64,000 nt of DNA from a bacterium (GTDB lineage Bacteria; Desulfobacterota; Desulfocorpusculales; Desulfocorpusculum). The stretch lies in contig JBBFLE010000002.1 in assembly GCA_037481695.1 (NCBI GenBank), positions 317,637 through 381,636 on the forward strand, written 5' to 3'. This document shows, one piece after another, positions 16,780 to 24,688 of the stretch (positions are counted from its first letter, which is position 1; every line of letters starts with the position of its first letter). The position numbers and the translations under genes are program-made. The notes below the pieces were generated by a model. The model searched no databases and was not told the origin of the DNA. It was given only the letters and a program-made list of their open reading frames with translations.

Positions 16780-18201
16780 ATGAAACACATCCTTTTTGCC
16801 TCTCAGGATCAATCTGCCGGCGACATCATAAGAAATTCCTTTCGCGGCGAGTACAGGGTTGAGACAGCATCCAGCCGGGAAGCTTGCTTCGAGCCTTCCA
16901 GGAGAAGACGCTACGAATTTATTTTCATAGATGTGGGATTTTTGAGAGAAGCCATCGGCTCTGATGGCTTCAATGATTACAAAGCAGCGCTTCAACCATT
17001 CTGGCAGGAGTTCCCCAACGCAGAGTTGATAGTGATGGCCCCCCAGGAGATGATCCGGGAGGCTGTCATGGCAGTTAAGGCCGGCGCCAGCAATTATGTG
17101 ACCTATCCCATAGATCCCGATGAAATTCGCTATGTCAAGGATTCGGTCCAAAAATCAATTCGCTTACAGTCGGAACTCAACTACTTGAGGGATAAGTTCT
17201 GGCAGGCTGAATCTCTTGAGGTGGTACAGACCAGAAGCGCGGCCATGAAGAAAGTATTTGAGAAGGTGCAGTCAGTTGCTCCCACCAAGAGCACGGTTCT
17301 TCTGGCCGGCGAGACCGGGACAGGCAAAGGGGTTTTGGCCAACATCATCCACAGGCACAGCAACAGACGGGAAAAGCAGTTCATAAGCGTGCACTGCGGG
17401 GCCATCCCGGATACCCTCTTGGAAAGCGAGCTGTTCGGCCATGAAAAAGGGGCTTTTACAGGAGCGGTGCGAAGGAAGCTGGGAAAGTTCGAGATCGCTC
17501 ATGGCGGCACCCTGTTTTTGGACGAGGTGGGGACCATAACTCCCTCGGCCCAGATCAAGCTCCTCCAAGTGCTCCAGGACAAGACCTTCCAGAGGGTGGG
17601 AGGGGAAGAAAATATCGAGGTGGATGTGCGCATAATTGCGGCCACCAACACGGACCTGGTCAAGATGTGTGAAGAAGGGCTCTTCAGAAGCGATCTTTAT
17701 TACAGGCTGAGCGTATTTCCCATAGAAATTCCCCCTCTTCGAGAACGTAAGGAGGACATCCCGGTTCTGGTGGAAGTCTTCCTGAGGAGGTTGAACAGAT
17801 TCAACACCAAGGAAATCCACGGGGTTCATCCAGAAGTGATGAAGGCCCTGGAGCAATATCACTGGCCCGGAAACATAAGAGAGCTGGAGAACCTGATAGA
17901 AAGGGCCTACATATTGGAAACTTCCAACATGCTCACCCCAGAGAGCTTCCCCAGCGAGCTGTTCACCAATCAGGCCGAAACCCAGGAACTGGCTCGGGTG
18001 GACACATCCAGGACTCTGGAAGAAGTGAGGCGCAAGGCCTTGGAAGAGGTGGAACGAAAGTACCTAAGCGAGCTTCTGCGCCTTAATTCAGGACGCATCG
18101 GGCCCACTGCCCAAAAGGCTGGCATAGGAGTGCGCCAGCTTCATAAGCTCATGCGCAAGTACGGACTAAGAAAAGAGGACTTCAGATCACGCACATCCTG
18201 A
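16780..18201 (+). CDS. sigma-54-dependent transcriptional activator with degenerate receiver domain
   Basis: The 473-residue protein has three parts. Residues 1-120 are a response-regulator receiver fold that keeps an Asp at 51 (FIFIDVG). However, it lacks the usual acidic pair at the start (ILFASQD) and has Tyr109 in place of the invariant Lys (NYVTYP). The central AAA+ domain has Walker A GETGTGKG (177-184), the sigma-54-contacting loop GAFTGA (224-229) and Walker B TLFLDEVG. A Fis-type helix-turn-helix lies at the C-terminus (AQKAGIGVRQLHKLMRKYG). It should activate sigma-54 promoters; a candidate target is the promoter at 13613-13628. No histidine kinase is adjacent, and the altered receiver suggests control other than ordinary phosphorylation. 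Confidence 0.92.
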   Translation: MKHILFASQDQSAGDIIRNSFRGEYRVETASSREACFEPSRRRRYEFIFIDVGFLREAIGSDGFNDYKAALQPFWQEFPNAELIVMAPQEMIREAVMAVKAGASNYVTYPIDPDEIRYVKDSVQKSIRLQSELNYLRDKFWQAESLEVVQTRSAAMKKVFEKVQSVAPTKSTVLLAGETGTGKGVLANIIHRHSNRREKQFISVHCGAIPDTLLESELFGHEKGAFTGAVRRKLGKFEIAHGGTLFLDEVGTITPSAQIKLLQVLQDKTFQRVGGEENIEVDVRIIAATNTDLVKMCEEGLFRSDLYYRLSVFPIEIPPLRERKEDIPVLVEVFLRRLNRFNTKEIHGVHPEVMKALEQYHWPGNIRELENLIERAYILETSNMLTPESFPSELFTNQAETQELARVDTSRTLEEVRRKALEEVERKYLSELLRLNSGRIGPTAQKAGIGVRQLHKLMRKYGLRKEDFRSRTS

Positions 18202-18469
18202 GGCAGGAACTGAAAATTCACCTTCGAGAGAAATCGGAACTCATAATTCCTACAACAAAAAATATTTTATTTCAGCAAGTTACAACTCAATATGCCCACC
18301 CCTTGCTTCTCCTTTCTTGGCCCCAGTGGTATTTTGGAATCTCAAGTTCTGATCCAGTCTGAACTGATTTGGGGGTCTGACTCAGCCAATCAATCAAATT
18401 CAATAGTCCAGCTTGCCTGGCATGTCTGTTGCGTAATTCTGTTTCAAACTTGCAGGCTGGAGATGGGGG

Positions 18470-18757
18470 ATGTGTCATCAGGAGCCAGGCGCTCAAGCAG
18501 TGACAGCCTCTTGTGGAGCTCCATCCCATGTCAGCATAAGAGGGATCGTGGTGCCCTCTGAATGGGACTCAAAGGGCACAGTGACTCAGGTGGCTATCTG
18601 CAGCAGTGATGAGAAGGAATACAGGGTGCGTCAGGAGGGCTTGGGGCCTGGCCTGGGAGAGATGATCCATCTTTGCGTGGAGGTCACGGGCCAGCTGATA
18701 TCCGATGGAAAAGGCGGGCATGAAATCCTTGTGTGGGATTTCCGCAAGGCGGATTAG
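18470..18757 (+). CDS. small OB-like domain protein, paralogue of 19522-19866
   Basis: This 95-residue protein has no close family I recognise, but it aligns along its length with the product of 19522-19866. Shared elements are a VSIRGIVV/VTVKGTVV strand, xKGxVxxVAI, a KEYRV/GEYKV strand, VEVTG(Q/K)L and a final DF. That conservation is the main reason to call it coding. The pattern suggests a small OB-fold beta-barrel. Unlike its paralogue it lacks a signal peptide with the start at 18470 (preceded by GGAG), so it may be cytoplasmic, mis-started or decaying. It lies between the sigma-54 activator and the second lipoprotein. Confidence 0.55.
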   Translation: MCHQEPGAQAVTASCGAPSHVSIRGIVVPSEWDSKGTVTQVAICSSDEKEYRVRQEGLGPGLGEMIHLCVEVTGQLISDGKGGHEILVWDFRKAD

Positions 18758-19101
18758 ATCCCATAATTGAGTAACTGATGAGGTTGCCAAGAACTTACTC
18801 ATGGACAGCCTGGGCTGGATCTCATGAGGAGTTTTAAACTGGGATATGCCTTGATAGCGTATGAAGGCCTGGATTCTTGAGCAGCCCCAAAAGGAGCATT
18901 CAGTGAGAAAAGTCATGGCAGAGAATATTTTCTTGATTTGAAGCTCACCTGAGGCTTGGATTTTCAATAAGGCGGAGTATAATTGGGTGCAGCCAGTCTC
19001 TTGCTTGGAAAGGAGGTGATGGCGGAAAATAAGACAGCAGGGCCTTTGAGGTCCAGCCAGCGGACCATAAAGCACTTTACGAGAGGAGAGGAGGTTGATC
19101 T
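18758..19101. other. leader region of second alanine-zipper lipoprotein
   Basis: No gene is supported in this 344-bp stretch. Its last third carries a sigma-70-type promoter (18956-18983) and a leader of about 110 nt ending in a GGAGG ribosome-binding site before 19102. Confidence 0.5.
18956..18983 (+). promoter_or_regulatory. sigma-70-type promoter for lipoprotein/OB-protein pair
   Basis: A perfect -10 TATAAT (18978-18983) sits 16 bases after a weak -35 TTGGAT (18956-18961). Transcription would start near 18990. Confidence 0.5.
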
Positions 19102-19437
19102 ATGGCGAGGAGAAATGCTGGGTTGTTCTGGGTGGTTCTGGTTATGGTGGGTTTGGGCTTCGGATTGATGGGTTGCGCCACGACCGAACAGCTCAAGGCA
19201 GTGGATGACAAGGTGACAGCAGCCGGTGCCAAGGCTGACAAAGCCCTTAGCGAGGCCCAGGCTGCCAAGAGCCAGGCTACTGCAGCGGCCAGCCAGGCTG
19301 AGGCTGCGGCAAAAAAAGCTGAGGCAGCTCAGGCCAAGGCAGAGGCAGCGGCCAGCTCTGCCGAGCGTTCGGCCAAGGCAGCAGACGATGCAGCTAAGAA
19401 ATGCGAAGCCATCTTCATGAAAAAGATGAAGAAGTAG
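19102..19437 (+). CDS. alanine-zipper (Lpp-like) outer-membrane lipoprotein, second copy
   Basis: The 111-residue product is a paralogue of 16283-16627, with the same layout. A signal peptide ends in LMGC (Cys25) and is followed by ATTEQLKAV; then comes a long Ala/Lys/Glu/Gln heptad region (SEAQAAKSQATAAASQ) and the same basic FMKKMKK tail. It should form a trimeric alanine coiled coil anchored in the outer membrane by its lipidated Cys. The start ATG follows GGAGG by eight bases. It is probably co-transcribed with the secreted OB-like protein that follows, with a strong hairpin between them. Confidence 0.85.
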   Translation: MARRNAGLFWVVLVMVGLGFGLMGCATTEQLKAVDDKVTAAGAKADKALSEAQAAKSQATAAASQAEAAAKKAEAAQAKAEAAASSAERSAKAADDAAKKCEAIFMKKMKK

Positions 19438-19468
19438 CTTGATGGTAATGGGAAGACTCTTTTGGGTA

Positions 19469-19493
19469 GGGCCCCTCTGGCAAAGGGGGGCCC
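19469..19493 (+). terminator. GC-rich intercistronic hairpin (attenuator or mRNA stabiliser)
   Basis: GGGCCCCT (19469-19476) pairs with AGGGGGGCCC (19484-19493), a stem of at least seven G-C pairs with a small bulge. No T tract follows, and the next gene starts 28 bases later, so partial attenuation or 3' protection of the lipoprotein mRNA is more likely than full termination. Confidence 0.5.
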
Positions 19494-19521
19494 ATTCGTG
19501 GAACAATGGGAGGTGGGCTTC

Positions 19522-19866
19522 ATGGTGAAGCGCATGTTTCTGATTTTGCTTGTTGGACTGTTTATTTTTGCCTCATCCGCTGGGATCATGGCAGCGGAGC
19601 AAAAAGGTTCTGCCAGCACCACCAAGAAGGAAGCCCCACAGGTCACCGTAAAAGGTACGGTTGTGGCCGCGGGCAAAGATGCCAAGGGCAATGTCAATGC
19701 CGTGGCAATCAAAAGCGACAAGGGTGAGTATAAGGTGGTGCTCAAAGGAAAAGGTAAAGATCTGCTCAAGATGGTGGGCAAGAAGGTAGAGGTCACGGGA
19801 AAGCTCCGGGAGGCAAAGGGCAAGAAATCAATCAATGTTTCGGATTTCAAAGAAGCCAGCGAATGA
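19522..19866 (+). CDS. secreted OB-like domain protein
   Basis: The ATG at 19522 follows GGAGGTG and opens a clear Sec signal peptide (KRMFLILLVGLFIFASSAGIMAAEQ, cleaved after the ALA-type MAA). The mature part of about 90 residues is a small basic all-beta domain with VTVKGTVVAAG, VNAVAIKSDKGEYKV and KKVEVTGKLRE, consistent with an OB fold that could bind ligand or nucleic acid-like polyanions. It is the secreted paralogue of 18470-18757 and follows the second alanine-zipper lipoprotein, so it probably works in the periplasm. It ends at a perfect terminator hairpin. Confidence 0.75.
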   Translation: MVKRMFLILLVGLFIFASSAGIMAAEQKGSASTTKKEAPQVTVKGTVVAAGKDAKGNVNAVAIKSDKGEYKVVLKGKGKDLLKMVGKKVEVTGKLREAKGKKSINVSDFKEASE

Positions 19867-19913
19867 GGATTGAACAACGCAAGGCCTTTGGGCTTGAAAG
19901 ATCCAGTATCCAC

Positions 19914-19938
19914 AACGGGGGGGGTGTCCCCCCGTTTC
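19914..19938 (+). terminator. terminator hairpin after secreted OB-like gene
   Basis: AACGGGGGG (19914-19922) and CCCCCCGTT (19928-19936) give a perfect 9-bp stem with loop GGTGT, followed by a short T-rich TCATT. It also lies just upstream of the KamA operon. Confidence 0.65.
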
Positions 19939-19957
19939 ATTAGGGGGTGAAAGACAA

Positions 19958-21307
19958 ATGGAGAAAGAGGTGCTGTTCACGGAGGATTTAGAGCCTCCGG
20001 GCAGGGTGGCCGGAGGCGCAGAGCTTCATGAAACAGGTTGTTTCTCCACTGAATCCAACCACTTCTTCCTTTCGGATTCTTCTTCGCAACTTTCCCTTCT
20101 GGATTCTCCTCGGTGGTCTCAGAGATTCGTTGCAACTGAACGTAGCAGGTGGTTCAGGAAGAAGTTTTTTCCCCAAGCTAGCCTCTCAGATTGGAACGAC
20201 TGGCATTGGCAGATAAGTAACCGAATCCTGAAACCGGCTCAGCTGGAACAGATCCTGAGGCTAAGCCCTGAGGAAAGAAGGGCCTTCAAAGCCGGGGGGG
20301 ATTCACTTCCCATGGCTATAACCCCTTATTATGCAAGTCTCTTGGATCCCCAGGACCCCAGCCAGGCTCTCAGGCGCACGGTGGTTCCCACCTTTTGGGA
20401 GCAAAAGCATTCCCCAGGGGAGGCTGCAGATCCCCTGGAAGAGGATCGTGACAGCCCTGTCAAAGGATTGGTCCACCGTTACCCAGACAGGGTTTTGTTC
20501 CTGGTCACCAACTTCTGTTCCACTTATTGCCGGTACTGCACCAGATCCCGAATGGTGGGGCACGCCGCCATGGGAGCCATAAACCGGGATCAATGGGAAA
20601 GGGCTCTGTCTTACATAGAACAGACCCCCAGTGTAAGGGATGTGCTTCTCTCTGGTGGAGACGCCCTTACTCTGCCCGACGAGGCTCTGGAATGGCTGCT
20701 GGGGAGGCTCTCCCGGATTCCCCATGTGGAGTTTCTGCGGCTGGGCACAAAGGTACCGGTGGTGCTGCCTCAAAGAATCACCCACTCCCTGCTTAGAGTT
20801 CTCAAGAGATTTCACCCCCTATGGATGAGCATCCATTTCACCCATCCAGAAGAACTGACCCCTGAGACAGCCCAGGCCTGCCAGAGGCTGGCAGACGCCG
20901 GACTCCCCTTGGGAAGCCAGACAGTGCTTCTTAGGGGAGTAAACGACGATCTGATGACCATGAGGAATCTTTTCCATGGTCTGTTGCGCATGAGAGTCAA
21001 GCCTTACTATCTCTACCAGTGCGACCCTATCCTGGGTTCCGCCCACTTCCGCACTCCTGTTTCCAAGGGTCTTGAAATCATAGCCGGCTTGAGGGGACAC
21101 ACCACAGGTTACGCGGTGCCCACCTACGTGATAGACGCCCCCGGAGGGGGAGGCAAGATCCCCCTTCTCCCAGAGTACCTGGTGGGAAGGGACGGTGACG
21201 ATCTGATCCTCAAGAATTACAAGGGACTCACTTACAGGTACCCGGATCCCCTTCCCCAAAAAGAATTCGGCCTGGGCCGGCCTCAAGACCGCTTTCAAAG
21301 GCCATGA
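19958..21307 (+). CDS. kamA: lysine 2,3-aminomutase family radical SAM/PLP enzyme
   Basis: The 449-residue protein carries the radical SAM cluster motif CSTYCRYC (Cys187, Cys191, Cys194) and the PLP-binding Lys370 in TPVSKGLEII. It also keeps the two acidic residues that bind the lysine side chain in KamA, Asp330 (RGVND) and Asp356 (YQCD). These features favour L-lysine to L-beta-lysine conversion over a glutamate enzyme. The C-terminal VIDAPGGGGK is also conserved. It has an N-terminal extension of about 50 residues relative to typical KamA and lacks the long C-terminal tail of clostridial enzymes. Its ATG follows AGGGGGTG. Its stop overlaps the next start as ATGA, forming a three-gene operon with two ATP-grasp genes. 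Confidence 0.9.
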   Translation: MEKEVLFTEDLEPPGRVAGGAELHETGCFSTESNHFFLSDSSSQLSLLDSPRWSQRFVATERSRWFRKKFFPQASLSDWNDWHWQISNRILKPAQLEQILRLSPEERRAFKAGGDSLPMAITPYYASLLDPQDPSQALRRTVVPTFWEQKHSPGEAADPLEEDRDSPVKGLVHRYPDRVLFLVTNFCSTYCRYCTRSRMVGHAAMGAINRDQWERALSYIEQTPSVRDVLLSGGDALTLPDEALEWLLGRLSRIPHVEFLRLGTKVPVVLPQRITHSLLRVLKRFHPLWMSIHFTHPEELTPETAQACQRLADAGLPLGSQTVLLRGVNDDLMTMRNLFHGLLRMRVKPYYLYQCDPILGSAHFRTPVSKGLEIIAGLRGHTTGYAVPTYVIDAPGGGGKIPLLPEYLVGRDGDDLILKNYKGLTYRYPDPLPQKEFGLGRPQDRFQRP

Positions 21308-22287
21308 AGATCGGCATCACCTACGACCTCAGAGAGCAATACCTGGCCCTCGGCTATGGTGAGGAGGAGACAGCGGAGTTCGACCAGCCCCAGACCATCC
21401 AGGCCATCCAGGAGACCCTCCAAGAGCTGGGTCATTTTGTCAAAAGCATAGGCAATGCCCAAAGCCTGATGGCCCATCTTCTGGCCGGAGAACGCTGGGA
21501 TCTGGTTTTCAACATAGCCGAAGGACTTCGCGGTTTTGGCCGGGAGGCGCTGGTGCCCGCCCTCCTGGAAGCTTACGACATCCCATATACTTTCTCAGAC
21601 CCCTTGGTCCTGACGGTGACACTTCACAAGCCCACTGCCAAGAGGCTGGTGAGGGATCTGGGATTGCCCACACCTGAGTTTTGTGTTGTGGAGAGTGCAG
21701 AAGAAATAGGATCTGTCCAGCTTCCATATCCTCTCTTTCTCAAGCCTGTTGCAGAGGGCACTGGCAAGGGTATCACAGAGAGTTCCTGCGTTGGTTCGCC
21801 ACAGGAACTCCAGAGGGAGGCATTGAGGCTGCTGACCAGATTTTCTCAGCCGGTCTTGGTAGAGAGCTTTCTGCCAGGAAGGGAATTCACCGTGGGAATC
21901 TTGGGAACCGGCAAGAATGCAAGGGTGTTGGGAGTCATGGAGGTGGTTCTACTCGAAGGAGCCGAGGTGGGAGCTTACTCCTACAAGAACAAAGAGCAAT
22001 GCGAGCGCTTCGTGCAATACAGGAAGGCAGAAGGGGCCAAGGCCTGCGAAGCGGCAGATTTGGCCCTCTGTGCCTGGAGAGGGCTAGGTTGCCGCGATGC
22101 GGGCAGGGTGGATCTGCGCGAAGGACCAGACGGCCGCATCCAGTTCCTGGAGGTAAACCCTCTGGCAGGCCTCCATCCACACCATTCAGACCTGCCCATT
22201 CTCTGTAAAATGCACGACATCTCTTACAAAGAGCTCATTGGAGCCATTGTGGAATCGGCATTGAGTAGAACACACATCAGCTCATGA
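21304..22287 (+). CDS. ATP-grasp ligase, D-Ala-D-Ala ligase-like
   Basis: A 327-residue protein with the organisation of D-alanine-D-alanine ligases: an N-terminal Rossmann-like part (MKIGITYDLR, DLVFNIAEG), a central ATP-grasp lid with YPLFLKPVAEGTGKGI and a C-terminal metal-binding segment (GRVDLREG, FLEVNPLAGLHPHHSDLP). It should join a carboxylate to an amine using ATP through an acyl phosphate. Operon position after KamA, with an ATGA overlap, suggests beta-lysine or a derivative as substrate rather than cell-wall D-alanine. The GNAT-fused ligase follows three bases after its stop. The exact acceptor and donor are not readable from sequence. Confidence 0.85.
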   Translation: MKIGITYDLREQYLALGYGEEETAEFDQPQTIQAIQETLQELGHFVKSIGNAQSLMAHLLAGERWDLVFNIAEGLRGFGREALVPALLEAYDIPYTFSDPLVLTVTLHKPTAKRLVRDLGLPTPEFCVVESAEEIGSVQLPYPLFLKPVAEGTGKGITESSCVGSPQELQREALRLLTRFSQPVLVESFLPGREFTVGILGTGKNARVLGVMEVVLLEGAEVGAYSYKNKEQCERFVQYRKAEGAKACEAADLALCAWRGLGCRDAGRVDLREGPDGRIQFLEVNPLAGLHPHHSDLPILCKMHDISYKELIGAIVESALSRTHISS

Positions 22288-22290
22288 GCC

Positions 22291-23826
22291 ATGAAGCGAG
22301 AGAATCAGATGAGGCCGCTGATAGTAAGTTGTGCCAAGGCCAGTGGGGCGGCCCCTGACGAGCTGGATGACCTGCTACAGGTCCAGACCGTTCGGGCAGC
22401 CCTTTGGGAACTGGGATATGACCCAAGGCTTTTTTGGTTCACCCTTGACCTGAAAGCTGCTCAATCAGAACTGAAAAGACTCTGTCCGCCTTTTGTTTTC
22501 AACCTGCTGGAAGGCTTAGATGGCAAGGGTAGTCTCATACACCTGGGCCCCGCGATTCTGGATGCCTTGGGGCTTACTTACACTGGTTGCTCTGCAGAGT
22601 CTCTTCTGCTTTGTTCCAATAAGCTTCTGGCCAAGAGGCTTCTCAGGATGGCAGGCCTTAGAACCCCTGATTGGGTGGAAAAAAAAGAGCTTGGCCGCAA
22701 CACCCCCAAGAGTTCCGCCTTGATTCTGAAGTCCGTGTGGGAGCATGCATCAGCCGGTCTGGATGAGGACTCCCTCGTCATGGCCCAGGACTGCGAATCT
22801 TTGGAAGCACATCTGGCAAGAAAAGCCCAGGCCATGGGAACGGAGGTTTTTGCAGAGCAATACATTGAAGGAAGGGAATTCAATGTTTCCCTCCTGGAGG
22901 GCTCATCAGGCCCAGAGGTGCTCCCGGTGGCCGAAATACTATTTCAGGACTATGAGGAATCCAGGCCAAGGATCGTATGCTACAAAGCCAAGTGGGACCC
23001 TGAGTCCTTTCAGTACCATCACACCCCACGCAGCTTCGATTTCCCTGACAGAGAAAGGTTGGTGCCCATTCTTGGGGAACTTGCCTTGAGATGTTGGAGT
23101 CTTTTCAGTCTGAGGGGATATGCCAGGGTGGATATCAGGCTGGATTGTGAGGGCAGGCCATGGATCTTGGAGGTAAACCCCAATCCCTGCATATCTCCGG
23201 ATGCTGGATTCATGGCTGCAGCCAGCCAAGCCGGCCTGGGTGCCACCGAGGTGGTGGCCAGGATTCTTGAAGCCTCGGGCATTCCCAGAAAACCCCTCCA
23301 CACTCGTGCCAAGCCAAGAAAGTCCCCAGATGAGGTGCTCTTTGGACAAGTGAAACTTCGCCAGGAGGTGCTTCCACAAGATGTGGCCTCGGTCAGAAGC
23401 ATAGTTGTTTCCGCAGGCATTTTCAGCCAGCAGGAAGTGGATGTGGCAGTGGAGCTTGTGCAAGAAGCTCTCTTCAGCGGGCCCAGCAGTGGTTATCACT
23501 TTTTATTTGCAGAAAAAGAGGGCCGCACCATAGGCTATGCCTGTTACGGGCCCATTGCCTGCACCGCCTCTAGTTTTGATCTTTACTGGATAGCCGTAGA
23601 GAAGAGCTTTCAGGGAGAAGGCACAGGGAACACCTTGCTCTCCCAGGTGGAAAACCTCGTGGTCCAACAAGGCGGCACGCGACTCTATGTGGAGACCTCC
23701 TCCAGGGCTGAGTACGAGCCCAGCATGCGTTTTTACACCAGCCGTGGATATGTGCGGGAGGCCTCCTTGGAGAACTTCTACTCAGAAGGAGACCACAAGC
23801 TCATCCTAGTCAAAGAGCTGGTGTGA
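22291..23826 (+). CDS. ATP-grasp ligase fused to GNAT acetyltransferase
   Basis: The 511-residue fusion has an N-terminal D-Ala-D-Ala ligase-like ATP-grasp unit (residues about 10-330: FVFNLLEGLDGKG, ALILKSVWEHAS, EQYIEGREFNVSLL, ARVDIRLD, WILEVNPNPCISPD). A GNAT domain follows from about 350 to the end (IAVEKSFQGEGTGNTLL with the acetyl-CoA-binding QxxGxG near 440, then RFYTSRGY). A linker rich in basic residues (TRAKPRKSPDE) joins them. The known partner of KamA in osmolyte synthesis is AblB, a GNAT that acetylates beta-lysine; here the acetyltransferase is fused to a peptide-bond-forming ligase. This suggests one protein that both acetylates and ligates a beta-lysine-derived product. Start could also be the ATG at 22309. 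Confidence 0.85.
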   Translation: MKRENQMRPLIVSCAKASGAAPDELDDLLQVQTVRAALWELGYDPRLFWFTLDLKAAQSELKRLCPPFVFNLLEGLDGKGSLIHLGPAILDALGLTYTGCSAESLLLCSNKLLAKRLLRMAGLRTPDWVEKKELGRNTPKSSALILKSVWEHASAGLDEDSLVMAQDCESLEAHLARKAQAMGTEVFAEQYIEGREFNVSLLEGSSGPEVLPVAEILFQDYEESRPRIVCYKAKWDPESFQYHHTPRSFDFPDRERLVPILGELALRCWSLFSLRGYARVDIRLDCEGRPWILEVNPNPCISPDAGFMAAASQAGLGATEVVARILEASGIPRKPLHTRAKPRKSPDEVLFGQVKLRQEVLPQDVASVRSIVVSAGIFSQQEVDVAVELVQEALFSGPSSGYHFLFAEKEGRTIGYACYGPIACTASSFDLYWIAVEKSFQGEGTGNTLLSQVENLVVQQGGTRLYVETSSRAEYEPSMRFYTSRGYVREASLENFYSEGDHKLILVKELV

Positions 23827-23827
23827 A

Positions 23828-24085
23828 TCATGCAGATCTCAAGGAGCCTGAGCTACCTTCCCCTGAAAACCTTTCCCCCTGATCCTCTCTGACCATTTCT
23901 ATCACGCCTTCCGGACAAAATGCTGCACACACCCCGCAGCCTTTGCAGTAACGAAGATCTATTGCCATGTATCCACCCGACTCCTCCATCCTGATGGCCA
24001 TGTCCGGACACAGATATCTGCACATCTGGCAGAGCTTGCAGCCTTCCCTGTGGAGTCGAGGTCTATGAGTCCTTGCCAATTGCAT
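23828..24085 (-). CDS. korD: 2-oxoacid:ferredoxin oxidoreductase, ferredoxin-like delta subunit
   Basis: This 85-residue protein has two complete 4Fe-4S motifs of the CxxCxxCxxxCP type (CKLCQMCRYLCP and CKGCGVCAAFCP). It is the last gene of the four-gene oxidoreductase operon and is convergent, with a one-base gap, to the ATP-grasp/GNAT gene. It should carry electrons from the thiamine-bound intermediate in the beta subunit to a soluble ferredoxin. In relatives this subunit often comes first; here it is last. Confidence 0.88.
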   Translation of the reverse strand: MQLARTHRPRLHREGCKLCQMCRYLCPDMAIRMEESGGYMAIDLRYCKGCGVCAAFCPEGVIEMVREDQGERFSGEGSSGSLRSA

Positions 24086-24094
24086 CCCTCCCCT

Positions 24095-24688
24095 TCACCC
24101 TACTCTAAAATCTTCCAACCATTCCTTTCTGTTCTTCTCCCATTGCTCCCGGGCTTTTGCTCCCAGGGAAAAACCTTGCTCCAAGGCCTTTTGGTTCATT
24201 TCTCGAAACCTCTGTGACACTCCTTCACGCGCAGTATCAACCAAGGCTCCCAATGATACGAGCCTTGTCAGGCCAGCCAAGGCCCCCAGGAAGATCATGT
24301 TGAGTGCCTGGGTGCTGCCCAGGCTCTTGAGGGCCAGCTCGGTTCCCTGAATTCCCAAATGCATTGCGGAGCTTTCACCCTGAGGTTGCACGTTTGGGCT
24401 GTCATGGATCACCAGGCCGTCCTGCTTAAGCTCGGGTAAGAATTTCTGGTAAGCCTCCTGCGACAAGGCCACCAATAAATCTGCTCTTATGAGTTTCGGA
24501 AAATCCAGAGGTTTGAGTGAAACAACCACCTCTGCCCTGCAGGCCGAACCCCTTGCCTGAGCCCCATAGGAGTTGGACCCAGCAGCCCAGAAACCTTCTC
24601 TGACAGCAGCACCGCCCAAGATAGTGCCCATGAGCACAATCCCCTGGCCCCCCAAACCGCCGAAACAAACCTGTACCATATCAGCCAT
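24095..24688 (-). CDS. korC: 2-oxoacid:ferredoxin oxidoreductase, gamma subunit
   Basis: The 197-residue protein has the gamma-subunit signature FGGLGGQGIVLMG near its start and the AGSNSYGAQARGSACRAEVV segment that binds CoA in the family. The ATG at 24688 was chosen: it follows GGGGAG and overlaps the end of the beta-subunit gene by eight bases (ATGGCTGA). A TTG at 24694 is a less likely alternative. It completes the KorABC core that makes an acyl-CoA, CO2 and reduced ferredoxin from a 2-oxoacid, most likely 2-oxoglutarate. Confidence 0.9.
   Translation of the reverse strand: MADMVQVCFGGLGGQGIVLMGTILGGAAVREGFWAAGSNSYGAQARGSACRAEVVVSLKPLDFPKLIRADLLVALSQEAYQKFLPELKQDGLVIHDSPNVQPQGESSAMHLGIQGTELALKSLGSTQALNMIFLGALAGLTRLVSLGALVDTAREGVSQRFREMNQKALEQGFSLGAKAREQWEKNRKEWLEDFRVG

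Noticed and set aside
19329..19940. 203-codon minus-strand open frame
   Set aside because: Antisense to the lipoprotein and OB-like genes, both of which have ribosome-binding sites and signal peptides.
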